Source of the DNA: Pseudomonadota bacterium
GTDB lineage: Bacteria; Desulfobacterota; Desulfobacteria; Desulfobacterales; Desulfobacteraceae
Assembly (NCBI GenBank): GCA_018816605.1
Contig: JAHIVS010000448.1
Span: 1-14,469, forward strand
Direction: 5' to 3'
Length of the DNA: 14,469 nt
Shown piece by piece: positions 1-7,651 of the stretch (the stretch's first letter is position 1; every line of letters starts with the position of its first letter). Under the pieces are notes generated by a model. That model had not been told where the DNA came from. It made no database searches and saw only the letters and a program-made list of their open reading frames with translations. Both the position numbers and the translations under genes were made by a program.

Positions 1-1178
1 AAAGGGTTTCTGATTTCATGGGCCACCCCTCCTGCAAGCTTGCCGATGGCCGCCAGATGCCGGGTGGTTTCCACCTCTTTTTTCAATTCCTTGAGCTGGG
101 TCAGATCCCGAAACAAAAACAAAAACCCCAGGACACTTTCTTCATTGTCCAGAATGGGGGAGGCCGTCATGTCCAGGCGCAGCTCATGGGAACTCCCCGG
201 CTGGAGCGTCACTTCCCTGGATATGGGTTTGCCTGATGTCTCCATTTCAGCCACCAGTTGCATCATCTGGGGAAAGGGTTTTTCCGGCACCTGCCCTAAA
301 ATCTCCCGGGCCTCCCTGTTCATGGAGGTAATCTTGTGGTCCAGGTCAATGGTAACCAGTCCTGCGGGCATGTTCTGGACCACATTGTCGGAAAATGCCT
401 TTACACTGGTCAACGAGGCCTTGGCAGACCGATAGGCCTGGAAGGCAAAAAGGCAGATCATGCCGATACACCCCATAAGAAAAAAAAGAAAGCCCCTGCC
501 GATGGTCTCTTTGACCAGGCGCTCCTGGGCCAGATTTGCCCGGGTCATGGAAAGTCCGGCAAATATATAGTGTTCGGCCATGCCGGAGAACTCTTTCCCG
601 CACCCTGGATATTGGATATTTTCCCCGGAAGATCCCGGCAAAGGTTCCACTTGGGGTTTAAAATCTGTCCCCATATGGCCCCTGCCGTGCGTGGGGTTAT
701 GCCGGCCACGGAATCCCATGGTCAGGGGGGTAAACCGTTTGTATACCTCAAAGACCGAATGGTCGTTGATTCTTCTTATCCGGTGGGAAACCAGCAGGGT
801 GTCCTTGCTGACAGCCGCAATATCGGGCATGGCATCAAAGGTTCCGCCCACCTTCTCCCCATCGCTGTGGGCCAGGATCTGTCCGTCCTTTGAGGTAATC
901 ATGATATAATCGACATCCGGCTGACCCGCCGTCTCGAGCAGCATGGCCTGGATTCTCTGGGCCCCCCAGCTCATGGTCAGCATCCCGGTCCGGGTTCCGG
1001 CTTCAAAGGTCCGGATCAGGGAAATTCCCTTGATCAACAGCCGCTCCCTTATATAATCCTTTTGCCGTTCCATCCGGTCCAGGGTCATAAAGGCAAAAAC
1101 AGGCAACAACACCACCAACACCCCGGCCATCATAAACGGGGAGATCAGGGGAGAAAATTTTTTATTAAACAGGTTCAT
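1..1178 (-). CDS. Sensor histidine kinase, ZraS/HydH/AtoS-like (3' part outside window)
   Basis: This open frame was read directly on the complement and is absent from simple complete-ORF lists because its stop lies beyond base 1. The 392 visible residues show a short cytoplasmic N-terminus, TM1 at about 12-33, an extracytoplasmic sensor of about 195 residues, TM2 at about 229-248, a PAS domain at about 262-357, and then the HisKA H-box LAAIGKLAGGVAHEIRNP with phospho-acceptor His387. The ATPase domain is off the window. The sensor contains a His-rich stretch at about 160-168 (RHNPTHGRGH) and an unpaired Cys193, which could bind metal. The ATG at 1178 is preceded by AGAAGGG. This H-box type is typical of kinases that pair with sigma54-dependent NtrC-family regulators, and such a regulator probably lies beyond the left edge. 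The role as membrane sensor kinase is certain; the ligand is unknown. Confidence 0.93.
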   Translation of the reverse strand, partial: MNLFNKKFSPLISPFMMAGVLVVLLPVFAFMTLDRMERQKDYIRERLLIKGISLIRTFEAGTRTGMLTMSWGAQRIQAMLLETAGQPDVDYIMITSKDGQILAHSDGEKVGGTFDAMPDIAAVSKDTLLVSHRIRRINDHSVFEVYKRFTPLTMGFRGRHNPTHGRGHMGTDFKPQVEPLPGSSGENIQYPGCGKEFSGMAEHYIFAGLSMTRANLAQERLVKETIGRGFLFFLMGCIGMICLFAFQAYRSAKASLTSVKAFSDNVVQNMPAGLVTIDLDHKITSMNREAREILGQVPEKPFPQMMQLVAEMETSGKPISREVTLQPGSSHELRLDMTASPILDNEESVLGFLFLFRDLTQLKELKKEVETTRHLAAIGKLAGGVAHEIRNP

Positions 1179-1263
1179 ACGCCCTTCTATGCAAAAACAA
1201 TACCATTTTTCATTGGCATAGAAATCAGGAGGTTCCGGCACCACATTCCAGATACATGGGTAA

Positions 1264-1296
1264 ATTATATCCAAATACCTACCCCATACCGGGTAG
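1264..1296 (-). promoter_or_regulatory. Candidate kinase promoter with palindromic operator
   Basis: On the minus strand a perfect TATAAT -10 box lies at 1269-1264, leaving a leader of about 80 bases before the kinase ATG. Upstream of it, at 1279-1296, is a perfect 6-bp inverted repeat CTACCC-N6-GGGTAG that covers the place where a -35 box would be; no good TTGACA is present. A weak -35 under a palindrome suggests a regulator-dependent promoter. The assignment rests on sequence pattern only. Confidence 0.4.
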
Positions 1297-1381
1297 AAAG
1301 TAAACAGAACCTTGGGTGTTATTTTAAAAACGGGACGGCCGTTCACCTTCTTCCACCCGGATTCAGTGCGCTCTGGCCAGC

Positions 1382-2254
1382 TTAGTGCCGCCGGGCATAC
1401 CCGCATTTTTGACACAAAGGCTCAACGGCAAGACGTCGTGAAAACCCACTAAACAGCGCAAGGGCCCGCTCACCGTGCAGGATCTCTTCCATGGGACTGT
1501 CCAGCACATTGCCCAAAGGGATATTCCCGTCGCTGTCCAGGCAGCAGGGCACCACGGTTCCGTCGACCAGGATTCCCACTTGATCTCTCAGGCCATGGCA
1601 GAAAATATTGTGGTTTTCATCGGTTTTTTCCAAATCCGGCCATTCAAATTTTTCCGCCAAATGCAAATAGACCCGTTCTTTGAGCATCATGCTGGGAGTG
1701 TCTTTGGAAAGCACGGAAAAAACCCCCGGCGCCAGGCCCAAACGGGATTCCAAAAATTGCAGAATCTGTTCATTGAGCCGGTTGCTCCCCTTTAAGCGCA
1801 CAGAGTCAATATTCCATAACCGGATGGCAGATATGATCTTGCTGTTTTCTGCCGCCTGGTTCACAAAATCGGTCACCCCCGTCAGATAGGTTTCCAGGGA
1901 CCTTGTCATCCCATTGGCCTCAAAACTGCCCAGGGAGATATTCACCTGTCTCAGGCCAGGGGCTTTAAGCAAACCCGGCAGTTTTTGTCCAAGAAGCGTA
2001 CCATTGGTGGTGATATTAACTTTTAACCCGGCCTCGTGGCTCATTTCAAAAAATCCGGCCAGATTTGGATTCAGGAGGGGCTCGCCCATCAGATGGAAAA
2101 AAACATAGTCTGTATACGGACGGATGGCCGCTAAAATCCGCTTAAACCGCTTTTTATCCATCATTTCCAGGGGCCGATGGGTTTTGGGGCAGAAATTGCA
2201 GCGCAAATTGCAGATATTGGTAATTTCAATGTAGACCTTTTTAAACCGCTTCAT
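1382..2254 (-). CDS. Radical SAM protein with SPASM-like C-terminal cluster region
   Basis: This 290-residue protein has the radical SAM signature CNLRCNFC at residues 15-22 (CxxxCxxC, binding the SAM-cleaving 4Fe-4S cluster) and the GEP motif HLMGEPLLNP at 54-63. The C-terminal end carries Cys219, the pair Cys237-Cys238 followed by LDSDGNIPLGN, and CQKC at 281-284. This is the pattern of a SPASM or twitch auxiliary-cluster domain, used by enzymes that modify peptides, proteins or cofactors. I prefer the ATG at 2254 because GGTGAG sits 7 bases upstream; a GTG at 2266 would add four residues but its AGGGCG directly abuts the start. No precursor peptide gene is visible next to it, so the substrate is unknown. 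It stands apart from the kinase, with a gap of about 200 bases. The enzyme class is secure; the function is not. Confidence 0.9.
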   Translation of the reverse strand: MKRFKKVYIEITNICNLRCNFCPKTHRPLEMMDKKRFKRILAAIRPYTDYVFFHLMGEPLLNPNLAGFFEMSHEAGLKVNITTNGTLLGQKLPGLLKAPGLRQVNISLGSFEANGMTRSLETYLTGVTDFVNQAAENSKIISAIRLWNIDSVRLKGSNRLNEQILQFLESRLGLAPGVFSVLSKDTPSMMLKERVYLHLAEKFEWPDLEKTDENHNIFCHGLRDQVGILVDGTVVPCCLDSDGNIPLGNVLDSPMEEILHGERALALFSGFSRRLAVEPLCQKCGYARRH

Positions 2255-2280
2255 GCCGGCACTCACCGCCCTATAAATTG

Positions 2281-2311
2281 TCTATGGACCCTAAAAAAAA
2301 TGGGATGTCAA
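2281..2311 (-). promoter_or_regulatory. Possible promoter of the radical SAM gene
   Basis: A perfect TTGACA -35 hexamer is present on the minus strand at 2311-2306, about 50 bases upstream of the ATG at 2254. The -10 region is poor: TCCATA at 17-bp spacing, or CATAGA at 19 bp. This is a weak call based only on the -35 match and its position. Confidence 0.3.
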
Positions 2312-2396
2312 CCCGCCCGCTCACCATTGACGACTGCACTGTGGCCGCAACAACCGGATTGCACCAGGCGCAGCCAATGGTTCCGGGCCGGATCCC

Positions 2397-2531
2397 GTTA
2401 CACTCTAAGTTCAAAAGGGATTTACGTCAATTAGATTTGACCGCATTTTACAAAACTATTTTGCACGGCATCCGGGAAGGGTCTTCAACCGGTCCCAGCT
2501 TCCGGACAGGGCCTGGAGGGACGGATCCGGG
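2397..2531 (+). pseudogene. Remnant of an OmpR/PhoB-type response regulator DNA-binding domain
   Basis: Translating this stretch gives recognisable winged-helix sequence split over two frames. One frame reads LDLTAFYKTIL, close to the usual LTAxEYxIL that opens the domain. A second frame, open from 2409, reads ARHPGRVFNRSQLPDRAW, matching the family pattern HPGRVFxRxQLLDxxW. A frameshift near 2445-2465 separates them. No receiver domain precedes it and the recognition helix and wing are missing. From about 2532 the second frame runs straight into permease sequence, so this is a broken gene end left by deletion. The identification was made by eye from the family consensus and is moderately confident. 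The functional gene was presumably part of a two-component pair now lost from this locus. Confidence 0.5.
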
Positions 2532-3026
2532 TTTTTGCAATCTTCTGCCAAGGACAAAATCTTTAAAATACGGAACCCCTTTGCCAAAGGGGTCGGTGTT
2601 GCAGACAACCCCAGAAGGGGTGTTTTGCTTTCCGGTGCCATTGCCGTCCCCACCATCTCCCTTGGGCAGTTAAATTTCATCGCCCAGGTGGTGTCCATGT
2701 TTTTTCTGGTTTCCTATGCCCTGATCAATTATGCCACCTTTTATGAATCCCGGACCGCAAGCCCTTCTTTCAGGCCGCGATTCCGCCGGTTCAGCCCCTG
2801 GCTGAGCCTGGCCGGATTCATCACCTGTGCCGGCACCATCCTGGCCATAGACATCCAGAGCGGAATCATGGCGGTTTTTGTCTTCTCGGCCGGCCGCCTC
2901 ATGCTCCTGCTGGCCTATCTGCCCATGACGCCCCTGGTCATGGCTGACCAGGAAATTGACCTGGAGGCAGCCCCCGACACAGAAGAAAGTGCCTTTAGAC
3001 GGGCTGCCAAAGGATCACACCCGTAA
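2532..3026 (+). pseudogene. C-terminal fragment of a SLC12-like (cation-chloride cotransporter/APC) permease
   Basis: About 160 codons encode the end of a permease. LQSSAKDKIFK, FAKGVGVADNPRRGVLL, LNFIAQVVSMFFLVSYALINYATFYE and ASPSFRPRFRRFSPWLSL follow the conserved order seen in bacterial Na-K-Cl cotransporter-like proteins of the APC superfamily, covering roughly the last three or four membrane helices. The family is normally at least 400-500 residues, so most transport helices, including the substrate site, are missing. There is no credible start: the only candidate is a TTG at 2535 that corresponds to an internal Leu, and no Shine-Dalgarno sequence precedes it. The last 40 residues (from about FVFSAGRL) drift from the family and may be recombined. 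It ends 10 bases before the convergent aldehyde dehydrogenase gene. A non-functional remnant is the most likely status. Confidence 0.7.
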
Positions 3027-3036
3027 TTTCCAGAAG

Positions 3037-4998
3037 CTATTTTCTCCCTTTCTTGGCCAGCCGTTTGACATAGGTTTCAAGCTTCAGCCCGTAGAATGCC
3101 CCCTTGATAAGGGGTAAAATTTTGCCCGGCGAATACAGGGCACGGGTTAAGTCTGAAAAAATCTGATATTTTTTGGCCGTATAGGGAAACCAGTTGGCCT
3201 CCATCTTGGCTGAATTCTGGTCAATGAGAATTGCCTTGATATTGGCAAAGGCATAAAACCCGAACTCACCCTTGTACCGGCCGAACCCGCTTTTGCCAAC
3301 CCCGCCGAAGGGCAGGGCATGGTTGCCTTCGGTGAGCATGACATTGTTGATGGAAACATTGCCGGTATAAATCATGCGGGCCACCCGGTCTGCCCGTTTC
3401 AGATCCTGGGACCAGACACTGGCGGACAGGCCGTATTCCGGATCGTTGGCCATCTCGATGGCCTGGGCTTCACTTGAAAAAGAATAAAGGGGCAGCAGGG
3501 GTCCGAAATTTTCCTCCCGGTCCATGAGCATCTGTTTTGTCACCCCTTCAACCACCATGGGCGGCACAAAACTTGTCCGGCCGTCCCAGTCGCCGCCGGT
3601 AAGAAAGACAGCGCCTTTCTCTTTGGCATCGGCAACCTGGGCGGCAATGGCTTCCACCTGGCCCTTGGTGGTCATGGGGCCGATATCGGCACTGCCGTCC
3701 CCATCGGTTGCCTGGACAAGTTTTAAGGTTTCCTTGACCAGGGTTTCCTTGAAACGTTCATAGATCTCTTCATGGACAAAGAGGCGTTCCACGGATGTAC
3801 AGGACTGGCCCGTGGTGGTGAAGGCCCCCCAGATGGCCCCGGCCACGGCCCTTTCAATATTGACATCCTCAAACACCACCATGGGGTCTTTGCCCCCCAG
3901 TTCCAGCTCCACGGGAATCAGGTGTTGGCTGGCCCGCTCCATGATGGCCTTTCCCACGGGCTGGCTGCCGATGAGAAAGATCTTGTCCGGCCGGCCGTCC
4001 ACCAGAAGGTTGCCGATGGTACGTCCCTGGCCATAGACGATCTGGACCCATCCGGGCAAAAATCCGGCCTGGGCAAGTAGGTCTTCCACAAGCCCTTTCA
4101 GGGGGGTGTCACTGGAGGGCTTGAACACCACGGCATTGCCCACGATAAAGGCCTGGGCAATGGGCACAATGGCCTGGTAAAACGGATAGTTCCAGGGAGA
4201 AATCAGCAGGGCCGTTCCCAAAGGCTCAAAATAAACCTTTGACTTTTTTCCCATCAGGGCAAAGGGGGTGGGCACCTTGCGGTCGGACAAAAATTTGACG
4301 GCGTGTTTTTCCAGATAATCCAGAAAATCCAGGGTCCCGAAGATCTCGGCCGTAATGGCATCAAACCGGGATTTTTTCGTGTCTGCCTGGAGCCGGTCCA
4401 GGATATACTCCTGGTTTGAAAGGATCACGGCCTTGAGGTTGGAGATGAATTCCAGCCTTTTTTTCACCCCCCAGTCCCGGATCTCGGGAGCGGCCTTCCG
4501 GGCTTTTTGGTATACGGCTGCGACATCTTCGGAACTGGGATTGTCCAGATTGACGGGCGCCGGTTTCACAGGGACACCGTCTTCGTTGACCACCATTTTG
4601 GGGTGCCAGCCGATCACATCATAGACCTTATTGCCGTCATAGCCGGGAGCTGTGAGATTGGCGTAATAGGGGGAGAGTGTGGCGCCCTTGAGCCCTATTT
4701 CCAGCATGCGCAGGCCGGCCCCGATAAACGAGGGCAGGCGGCTGCTGTGGTTGCACAGCTTAAGTATCAGTTTGATTTTCCATTTGGGCATCCATCTGAA
4801 GACTGCAAACACCATGCGCAGGCCGTTGAGGTCATCTTCTGACAAATATTTTGCCATGCGGTCCATGTGATGGACACAGCCTGTGGCTGAAAAAGACGGG
4901 GACACCTGGGTGCCCGGCAGAATGATATCGCCAGCTTTCAGCAGCCCTTTCAACTGGGATTGGGAAAAATATCTTGAAATCATCATTTTTGGGGTCAT
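3037..4998 (-). CDS. Aldehyde dehydrogenase with N-terminal GMC-partner-like domain (gluconate 2-dehydrogenase subunit 3-like)
   Basis: The protein has 653 residues, about 150 more than a standard aldehyde dehydrogenase. Residues about 150-600 form the ALDH fold: SPWN at 267-270 (Asn270 oxyanion hole), LELGGK with Glu366 as general base, GQSCTSVERLFV with catalytic Cys400, ENFGP at 496-500 and PFGG at 563-566. It should oxidise an aldehyde to an acid with NAD(P). Residues about 8-132 are unrelated to ALDH. They read like the small subunit of gluconate 2-dehydrogenase and related domains of alcohol oxidases: an LPG near the start, a helical middle, and the ending SPYYANLTAPGYDGNKVYDVIGW. The upstream GMC gene lacks this domain, so it may dock the two enzymes. 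No signal peptide is seen; the basic, partly hydrophobic tail could touch the membrane. The ATG lies one base after the GMC stop, with AAGGA inside the GMC gene, so translation is probably coupled. The substrate is unknown. Confidence 0.92.
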   Translation of the reverse strand: MTPKMMISRYFSQSQLKGLLKAGDIILPGTQVSPSFSATGCVHHMDRMAKYLSEDDLNGLRMVFAVFRWMPKWKIKLILKLCNHSSRLPSFIGAGLRMLEIGLKGATLSPYYANLTAPGYDGNKVYDVIGWHPKMVVNEDGVPVKPAPVNLDNPSSEDVAAVYQKARKAAPEIRDWGVKKRLEFISNLKAVILSNQEYILDRLQADTKKSRFDAITAEIFGTLDFLDYLEKHAVKFLSDRKVPTPFALMGKKSKVYFEPLGTALLISPWNYPFYQAIVPIAQAFIVGNAVVFKPSSDTPLKGLVEDLLAQAGFLPGWVQIVYGQGRTIGNLLVDGRPDKIFLIGSQPVGKAIMERASQHLIPVELELGGKDPMVVFEDVNIERAVAGAIWGAFTTTGQSCTSVERLFVHEEIYERFKETLVKETLKLVQATDGDGSADIGPMTTKGQVEAIAAQVADAKEKGAVFLTGGDWDGRTSFVPPMVVEGVTKQMLMDREENFGPLLPLYSFSSEAQAIEMANDPEYGLSASVWSQDLKRADRVARMIYTGNVSINNVMLTEGNHALPFGGVGKSGFGRYKGEFGFYAFANIKAILIDQNSAKMEANWFPYTAKKYQIFSDLTRALYSPGKILPLIKGAFYGLKLETYVKRLAKKGRK

Positions 4999-4999
4999 C

Positions 5000-6406
5000 T
5001 TATCGGTTCCTTAATATGCTGTCGGCGGCTTTTTTGGAAAGGGCCATGATGGTTAACGAAGGATTTATCCCCGGAGCATTGGGGAAAATGCTCGAATCTG
5101 CACTGAAAATATTTTTATACCCGTGGAGTCTGAATTCCGGATCAATGACAGAGGTGCCAGGATCGGTGCCCATGGCACAGCATCCCATTAAATGCAGACC
5201 GATGCCGAACCGCCCATGGACGATCTGTTTTGCGCCGGTGCTCTTGAAAATATCATCAATGACCTTTGCCCCTTTTTCGTACCGGTTCAGATCTTCTGCA
5301 TTCTGAACCTTGCGGATCAGGGCCTTTCCCTTGGGGTTGACCTTTATCTGGCCCGGATTTGTATCCCGGGTACACACCTCGATGCAGGCAAAATGGGGCA
5401 GCTTTTCCATGTATTCATGGTGGATCCGTCCAAAGCCCGGTACCAAAAGCGCAATTCCTTCGGGTCCTGCGTAAACATTTTCCAGCTTAAACCCTTCCTT
5501 TCGAAACCCCTTGTCATCGGATTTAAAGGCCTGGAAGGCCCCCAGGTGGGAGTTGATCTTCTCTTCATAGACCCCGAAACTCATGAACTGGGGATGGCAG
5601 AAAAATCCTTTGCCGATGTGGGGCAGTTTTTTTCCGAACCCGGAATTGAGCAGAAGCCTTGCATTGCCGATGGCACCGGCCCCCAGGACCAGATTCCGGG
5701 CCCGGTAGCTCACCTGCCCTCCCCTTGGGTCCAGGCCGATTACCCGGATGCCGCCTTTATGCTCACGGATATGGGTCACCTCAATCTCGGGCACCAGGGT
5801 CAACCCGTTTTCCAGGGCGGTTTTGAGCACGGTTTCAGGCGTGCTCTGCTTGCTTCCCAGCCGACACCCGTTGAGGCACTCAATGCAGCAATTGCCCTCT
5901 TCCAGGCGGCAATTGCTCTGGGCACGTCTCAGGGGGGCATTGTCGAACTTGAGATTTTTAAATCCCTGGTCAAAGATCTCGGCATTTTTGTTTCTAAAAT
6001 GGGCCGGTATTTCCTGGATTTCTATCTCCGATTCCGCACGGTCATACCAGGGGGCCATCCTGTCCACACAAAAATCGGCAACCTTGGAAACCGATCGCCA
6101 GGAATCCCAGGCATCCGCATCAAAACGGTCCACCAGGGCCTGGTTCACGATGGACCCTCCGCCCACGACCTTGGGCCGCAAAAAGGCAATCTTGGCATCA
6201 TGGCCCAGTTCCAGCCCACCGGACCAATACATCTGGGAGGTCCCGTCAAGACCGTTGGTCGGATAGGTTCTGCGGGTATACGCTTTGCCGGCTTCCAGCA
6301 TGAGACAGTCGGCACCCTCCTTGACCAGGTCATTGGCGATAAAAGGGCCTGAAATACCGGCCCCCACAAAAATAAAATCAAAAATCCGAAACTGTTCTGT
6401 TGCCAC
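5000..6406 (-). CDS. GMC-family FAD-dependent oxidoreductase
   Basis: This 468-residue flavoenzyme starts with the FAD-binding VGAGISG at 14-20 and MLEAG at 36-40. VVGGGSIVN at 80-88 is the second FAD motif, and the C-terminal active-site domain carries HLMGCCAMG with His405 and GINPSLTIMALS with Asn448, the His/Asn pair of GMC alcohol dehydrogenases and oxidases. It should oxidise an alcohol to an aldehyde or ketone, reducing FAD. A cysteine cluster at 166-181 (Cys166, 173, 174, 177, 181) precedes RLGSKQST; the same position is Cys-rich in long-chain alcohol oxidases and could hold an Fe-S cluster. No Tat or Sec signal is present, so it is cytoplasmic. GTG at 6406 is the start because TAAGGAGG precedes it; the TAA of the previous gene is part of this ribosome site. 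In an anaerobe the acceptor is unlikely to be oxygen. Confidence 0.93.
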   Translation of the reverse strand: MATEQFRIFDFIFVGAGISGPFIANDLVKEGADCLMLEAGKAYTRRTYPTNGLDGTSQMYWSGGLELGHDAKIAFLRPKVVGGGSIVNQALVDRFDADAWDSWRSVSKVADFCVDRMAPWYDRAESEIEIQEIPAHFRNKNAEIFDQGFKNLKFDNAPLRRAQSNCRLEEGNCCIECLNGCRLGSKQSTPETVLKTALENGLTLVPEIEVTHIREHKGGIRVIGLDPRGGQVSYRARNLVLGAGAIGNARLLLNSGFGKKLPHIGKGFFCHPQFMSFGVYEEKINSHLGAFQAFKSDDKGFRKEGFKLENVYAGPEGIALLVPGFGRIHHEYMEKLPHFACIEVCTRDTNPGQIKVNPKGKALIRKVQNAEDLNRYEKGAKVIDDIFKSTGAKQIVHGRFGIGLHLMGCCAMGTDPGTSVIDPEFRLHGYKNIFSADSSIFPNAPGINPSLTIMALSKKAADSILRNR

Positions 6407-6417
6407 CTGTTCCCTCC

Positions 6418-7638
6418 TTATAAAAATGCATGGCCCTGCCCGCGATATGTGGGTGTTGTGCCGATAATCTTATTTTCCCTGACCAGGTAGAGACGGTTGA
6501 ACCGTTCGCACAACTCCCCGGCCTTGCTGTGCTGAAAAAAAACAGGATCACAAAGCCCCATTTCCGGACAATTGTCCGGCAATTTCAAGGGCGTCTGGAC
6601 CTCTCCTGCCCCTTCCATTGGAAGGTATTTCAGCCCCCGGGGCATGACGGGCCAGGGAAGCCGGTTGGCATTGACCTCTCCCGATCCCACATAGCCGCCC
6701 CCCTGGCAGGTGATCATCCCCTGTTTTGGAATCCGGGTGATCTGGAGGCCGAAAAAAGCAGCCGGTTCAAACGCCACCTGGTGGAAATACCGGAACAGAC
6801 CCGGGGCAAAAAAAGCCGAGCCTGCCGTAACCTCGGTGACAGAATCGTCCCTGCCGGTTGAGACAAGACTGCCGCTGCCCCCGCCGTTGACCACAGATAT
6901 TTCCAGGCCTTCTGACCTTAAGCGGTCCACAATCTTCTGCCTGCGCCGGGTGAGTTCTTTTATTGATTGATTTTTAAACCCTCTGACCAGGCTGTTTTTA
7001 AGAAATTGGACCGGAACCCTGTCGTTCATGGAAGCGATCTGGGCTTCGTACCCCATGACAGCTTTGATGCGGATTCCGGAAAGTTTGCCGGCAGCCCTTG
7101 CAAGTTCCAGGGCCTGGTCCACGGAATGAACCGGACTGCGCCTTACCCCTAGATGGACAAGCCTACCTAGGGGGCGATAGGACATGTCGATGTCCAGGCA
7201 CAGATTTAAGAGAACACCGGCCTTTTGTCCGGCCTTTGACAAAGCCACCAGGTGGTCCGGACAATCCACCACCAGGGAAAGGGTGGCGCCTTGACGGGTT
7301 TTTTTTATAAAAATATCCAGGTCGCTTACCTGGACCGAAGGATAGGCCACAATAATATCGTCCAGTCCGTTGTCAATCAGAAAGGCGGCTTCTTCCATGG
7401 TAAAGGCCAGGACCCCCTTATAGGCCCCACCGCCCTTTTCAAACACCCGTTGAATCAGTTCCAGACATCGAATGGACTTGGAGGCCACCCGGATGGTCTT
7501 GCCCGTATTCTGCTGGGTTTTTGCCACATAGGCAATGTTATGATCAAATTTGTCCAGATCCACAAAGGCCAGGGGAAACCGACACCCTTTAAACAGTGCT
7601 TTATAGGTTTCGTAGGCCGCATTCCAATGGGGGGTCAT
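6418..7638 (-). CDS. PLP-dependent alanine racemase-fold enzyme, D-threonine aldolase/D-serine dehydratase (DSD1)-like
   Basis: The 406-residue protein opens its barrel with PLAFVDLDKFDHNI at 22-35 and RVASKSIRC, where Lys54 is the expected PLP Schiff-base lysine. VVNGGGSGS at 249-257 is the phosphate-binding glycine loop. The C-terminal domain contains PVFFQHSKAGELCERFN with His370 and Cys377, near where DSD1-type enzymes place their zinc ligands, although the spacing differs. The family covers D-threonine aldolase, D-serine dehydratase and proteins called amino-acid deaminase/aldolase; a beta-hydroxy amino acid is a reasonable substrate class, and an aldolase reaction would release an aldehyde. 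I chose the ATG at 7638, preceded by GAAGGAGG, over an in-frame TTG at 7677 that would overlap tetR. It lies 13 bases after tetR and 11 before the GMC gene. The fold is certain; the reaction is inferred. Confidence 0.9.
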   Translation of the reverse strand: MTPHWNAAYETYKALFKGCRFPLAFVDLDKFDHNIAYVAKTQQNTGKTIRVASKSIRCLELIQRVFEKGGGAYKGVLAFTMEEAAFLIDNGLDDIIVAYPSVQVSDLDIFIKKTRQGATLSLVVDCPDHLVALSKAGQKAGVLLNLCLDIDMSYRPLGRLVHLGVRRSPVHSVDQALELARAAGKLSGIRIKAVMGYEAQIASMNDRVPVQFLKNSLVRGFKNQSIKELTRRRQKIVDRLRSEGLEISVVNGGGSGSLVSTGRDDSVTEVTAGSAFFAPGLFRYFHQVAFEPAAFFGLQITRIPKQGMITCQGGGYVGSGEVNANRLPWPVMPRGLKYLPMEGAGEVQTPLKLPDNCPEMGLCDPVFFQHSKAGELCERFNRLYLVRENKIIGTTPTYRGQGHAFL

Positions 7639-7651
7639 CTTTTTGCCTCCT

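Noticed and set aside
336..909. Plus-strand open frames over the left edge
   Set aside because: They are antisense to the histidine kinase, whose minus-strand frame shows clear membrane, PAS and H-box sequence.
1321..1345. ACGGCCGT with a following T run on the minus strand as terminator of the radical SAM gene
   Set aside because: The palindrome has no loop and cannot form a stable hairpin; the T run is short.
2278..2673. Plus-strand frame of 131 codons read as an intact gene
   Set aside because: Only a short part resembles a response regulator domain, and that match continues in another frame, so it is part of the broken locus and not a gene.
5192..6352. Long plus-strand open frame (386 codons)
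   Set aside because: It lies wholly antisense to the GMC oxidoreductase, has no recognisable domain and no ribosome site, and is an artefact of that gene's codon use.
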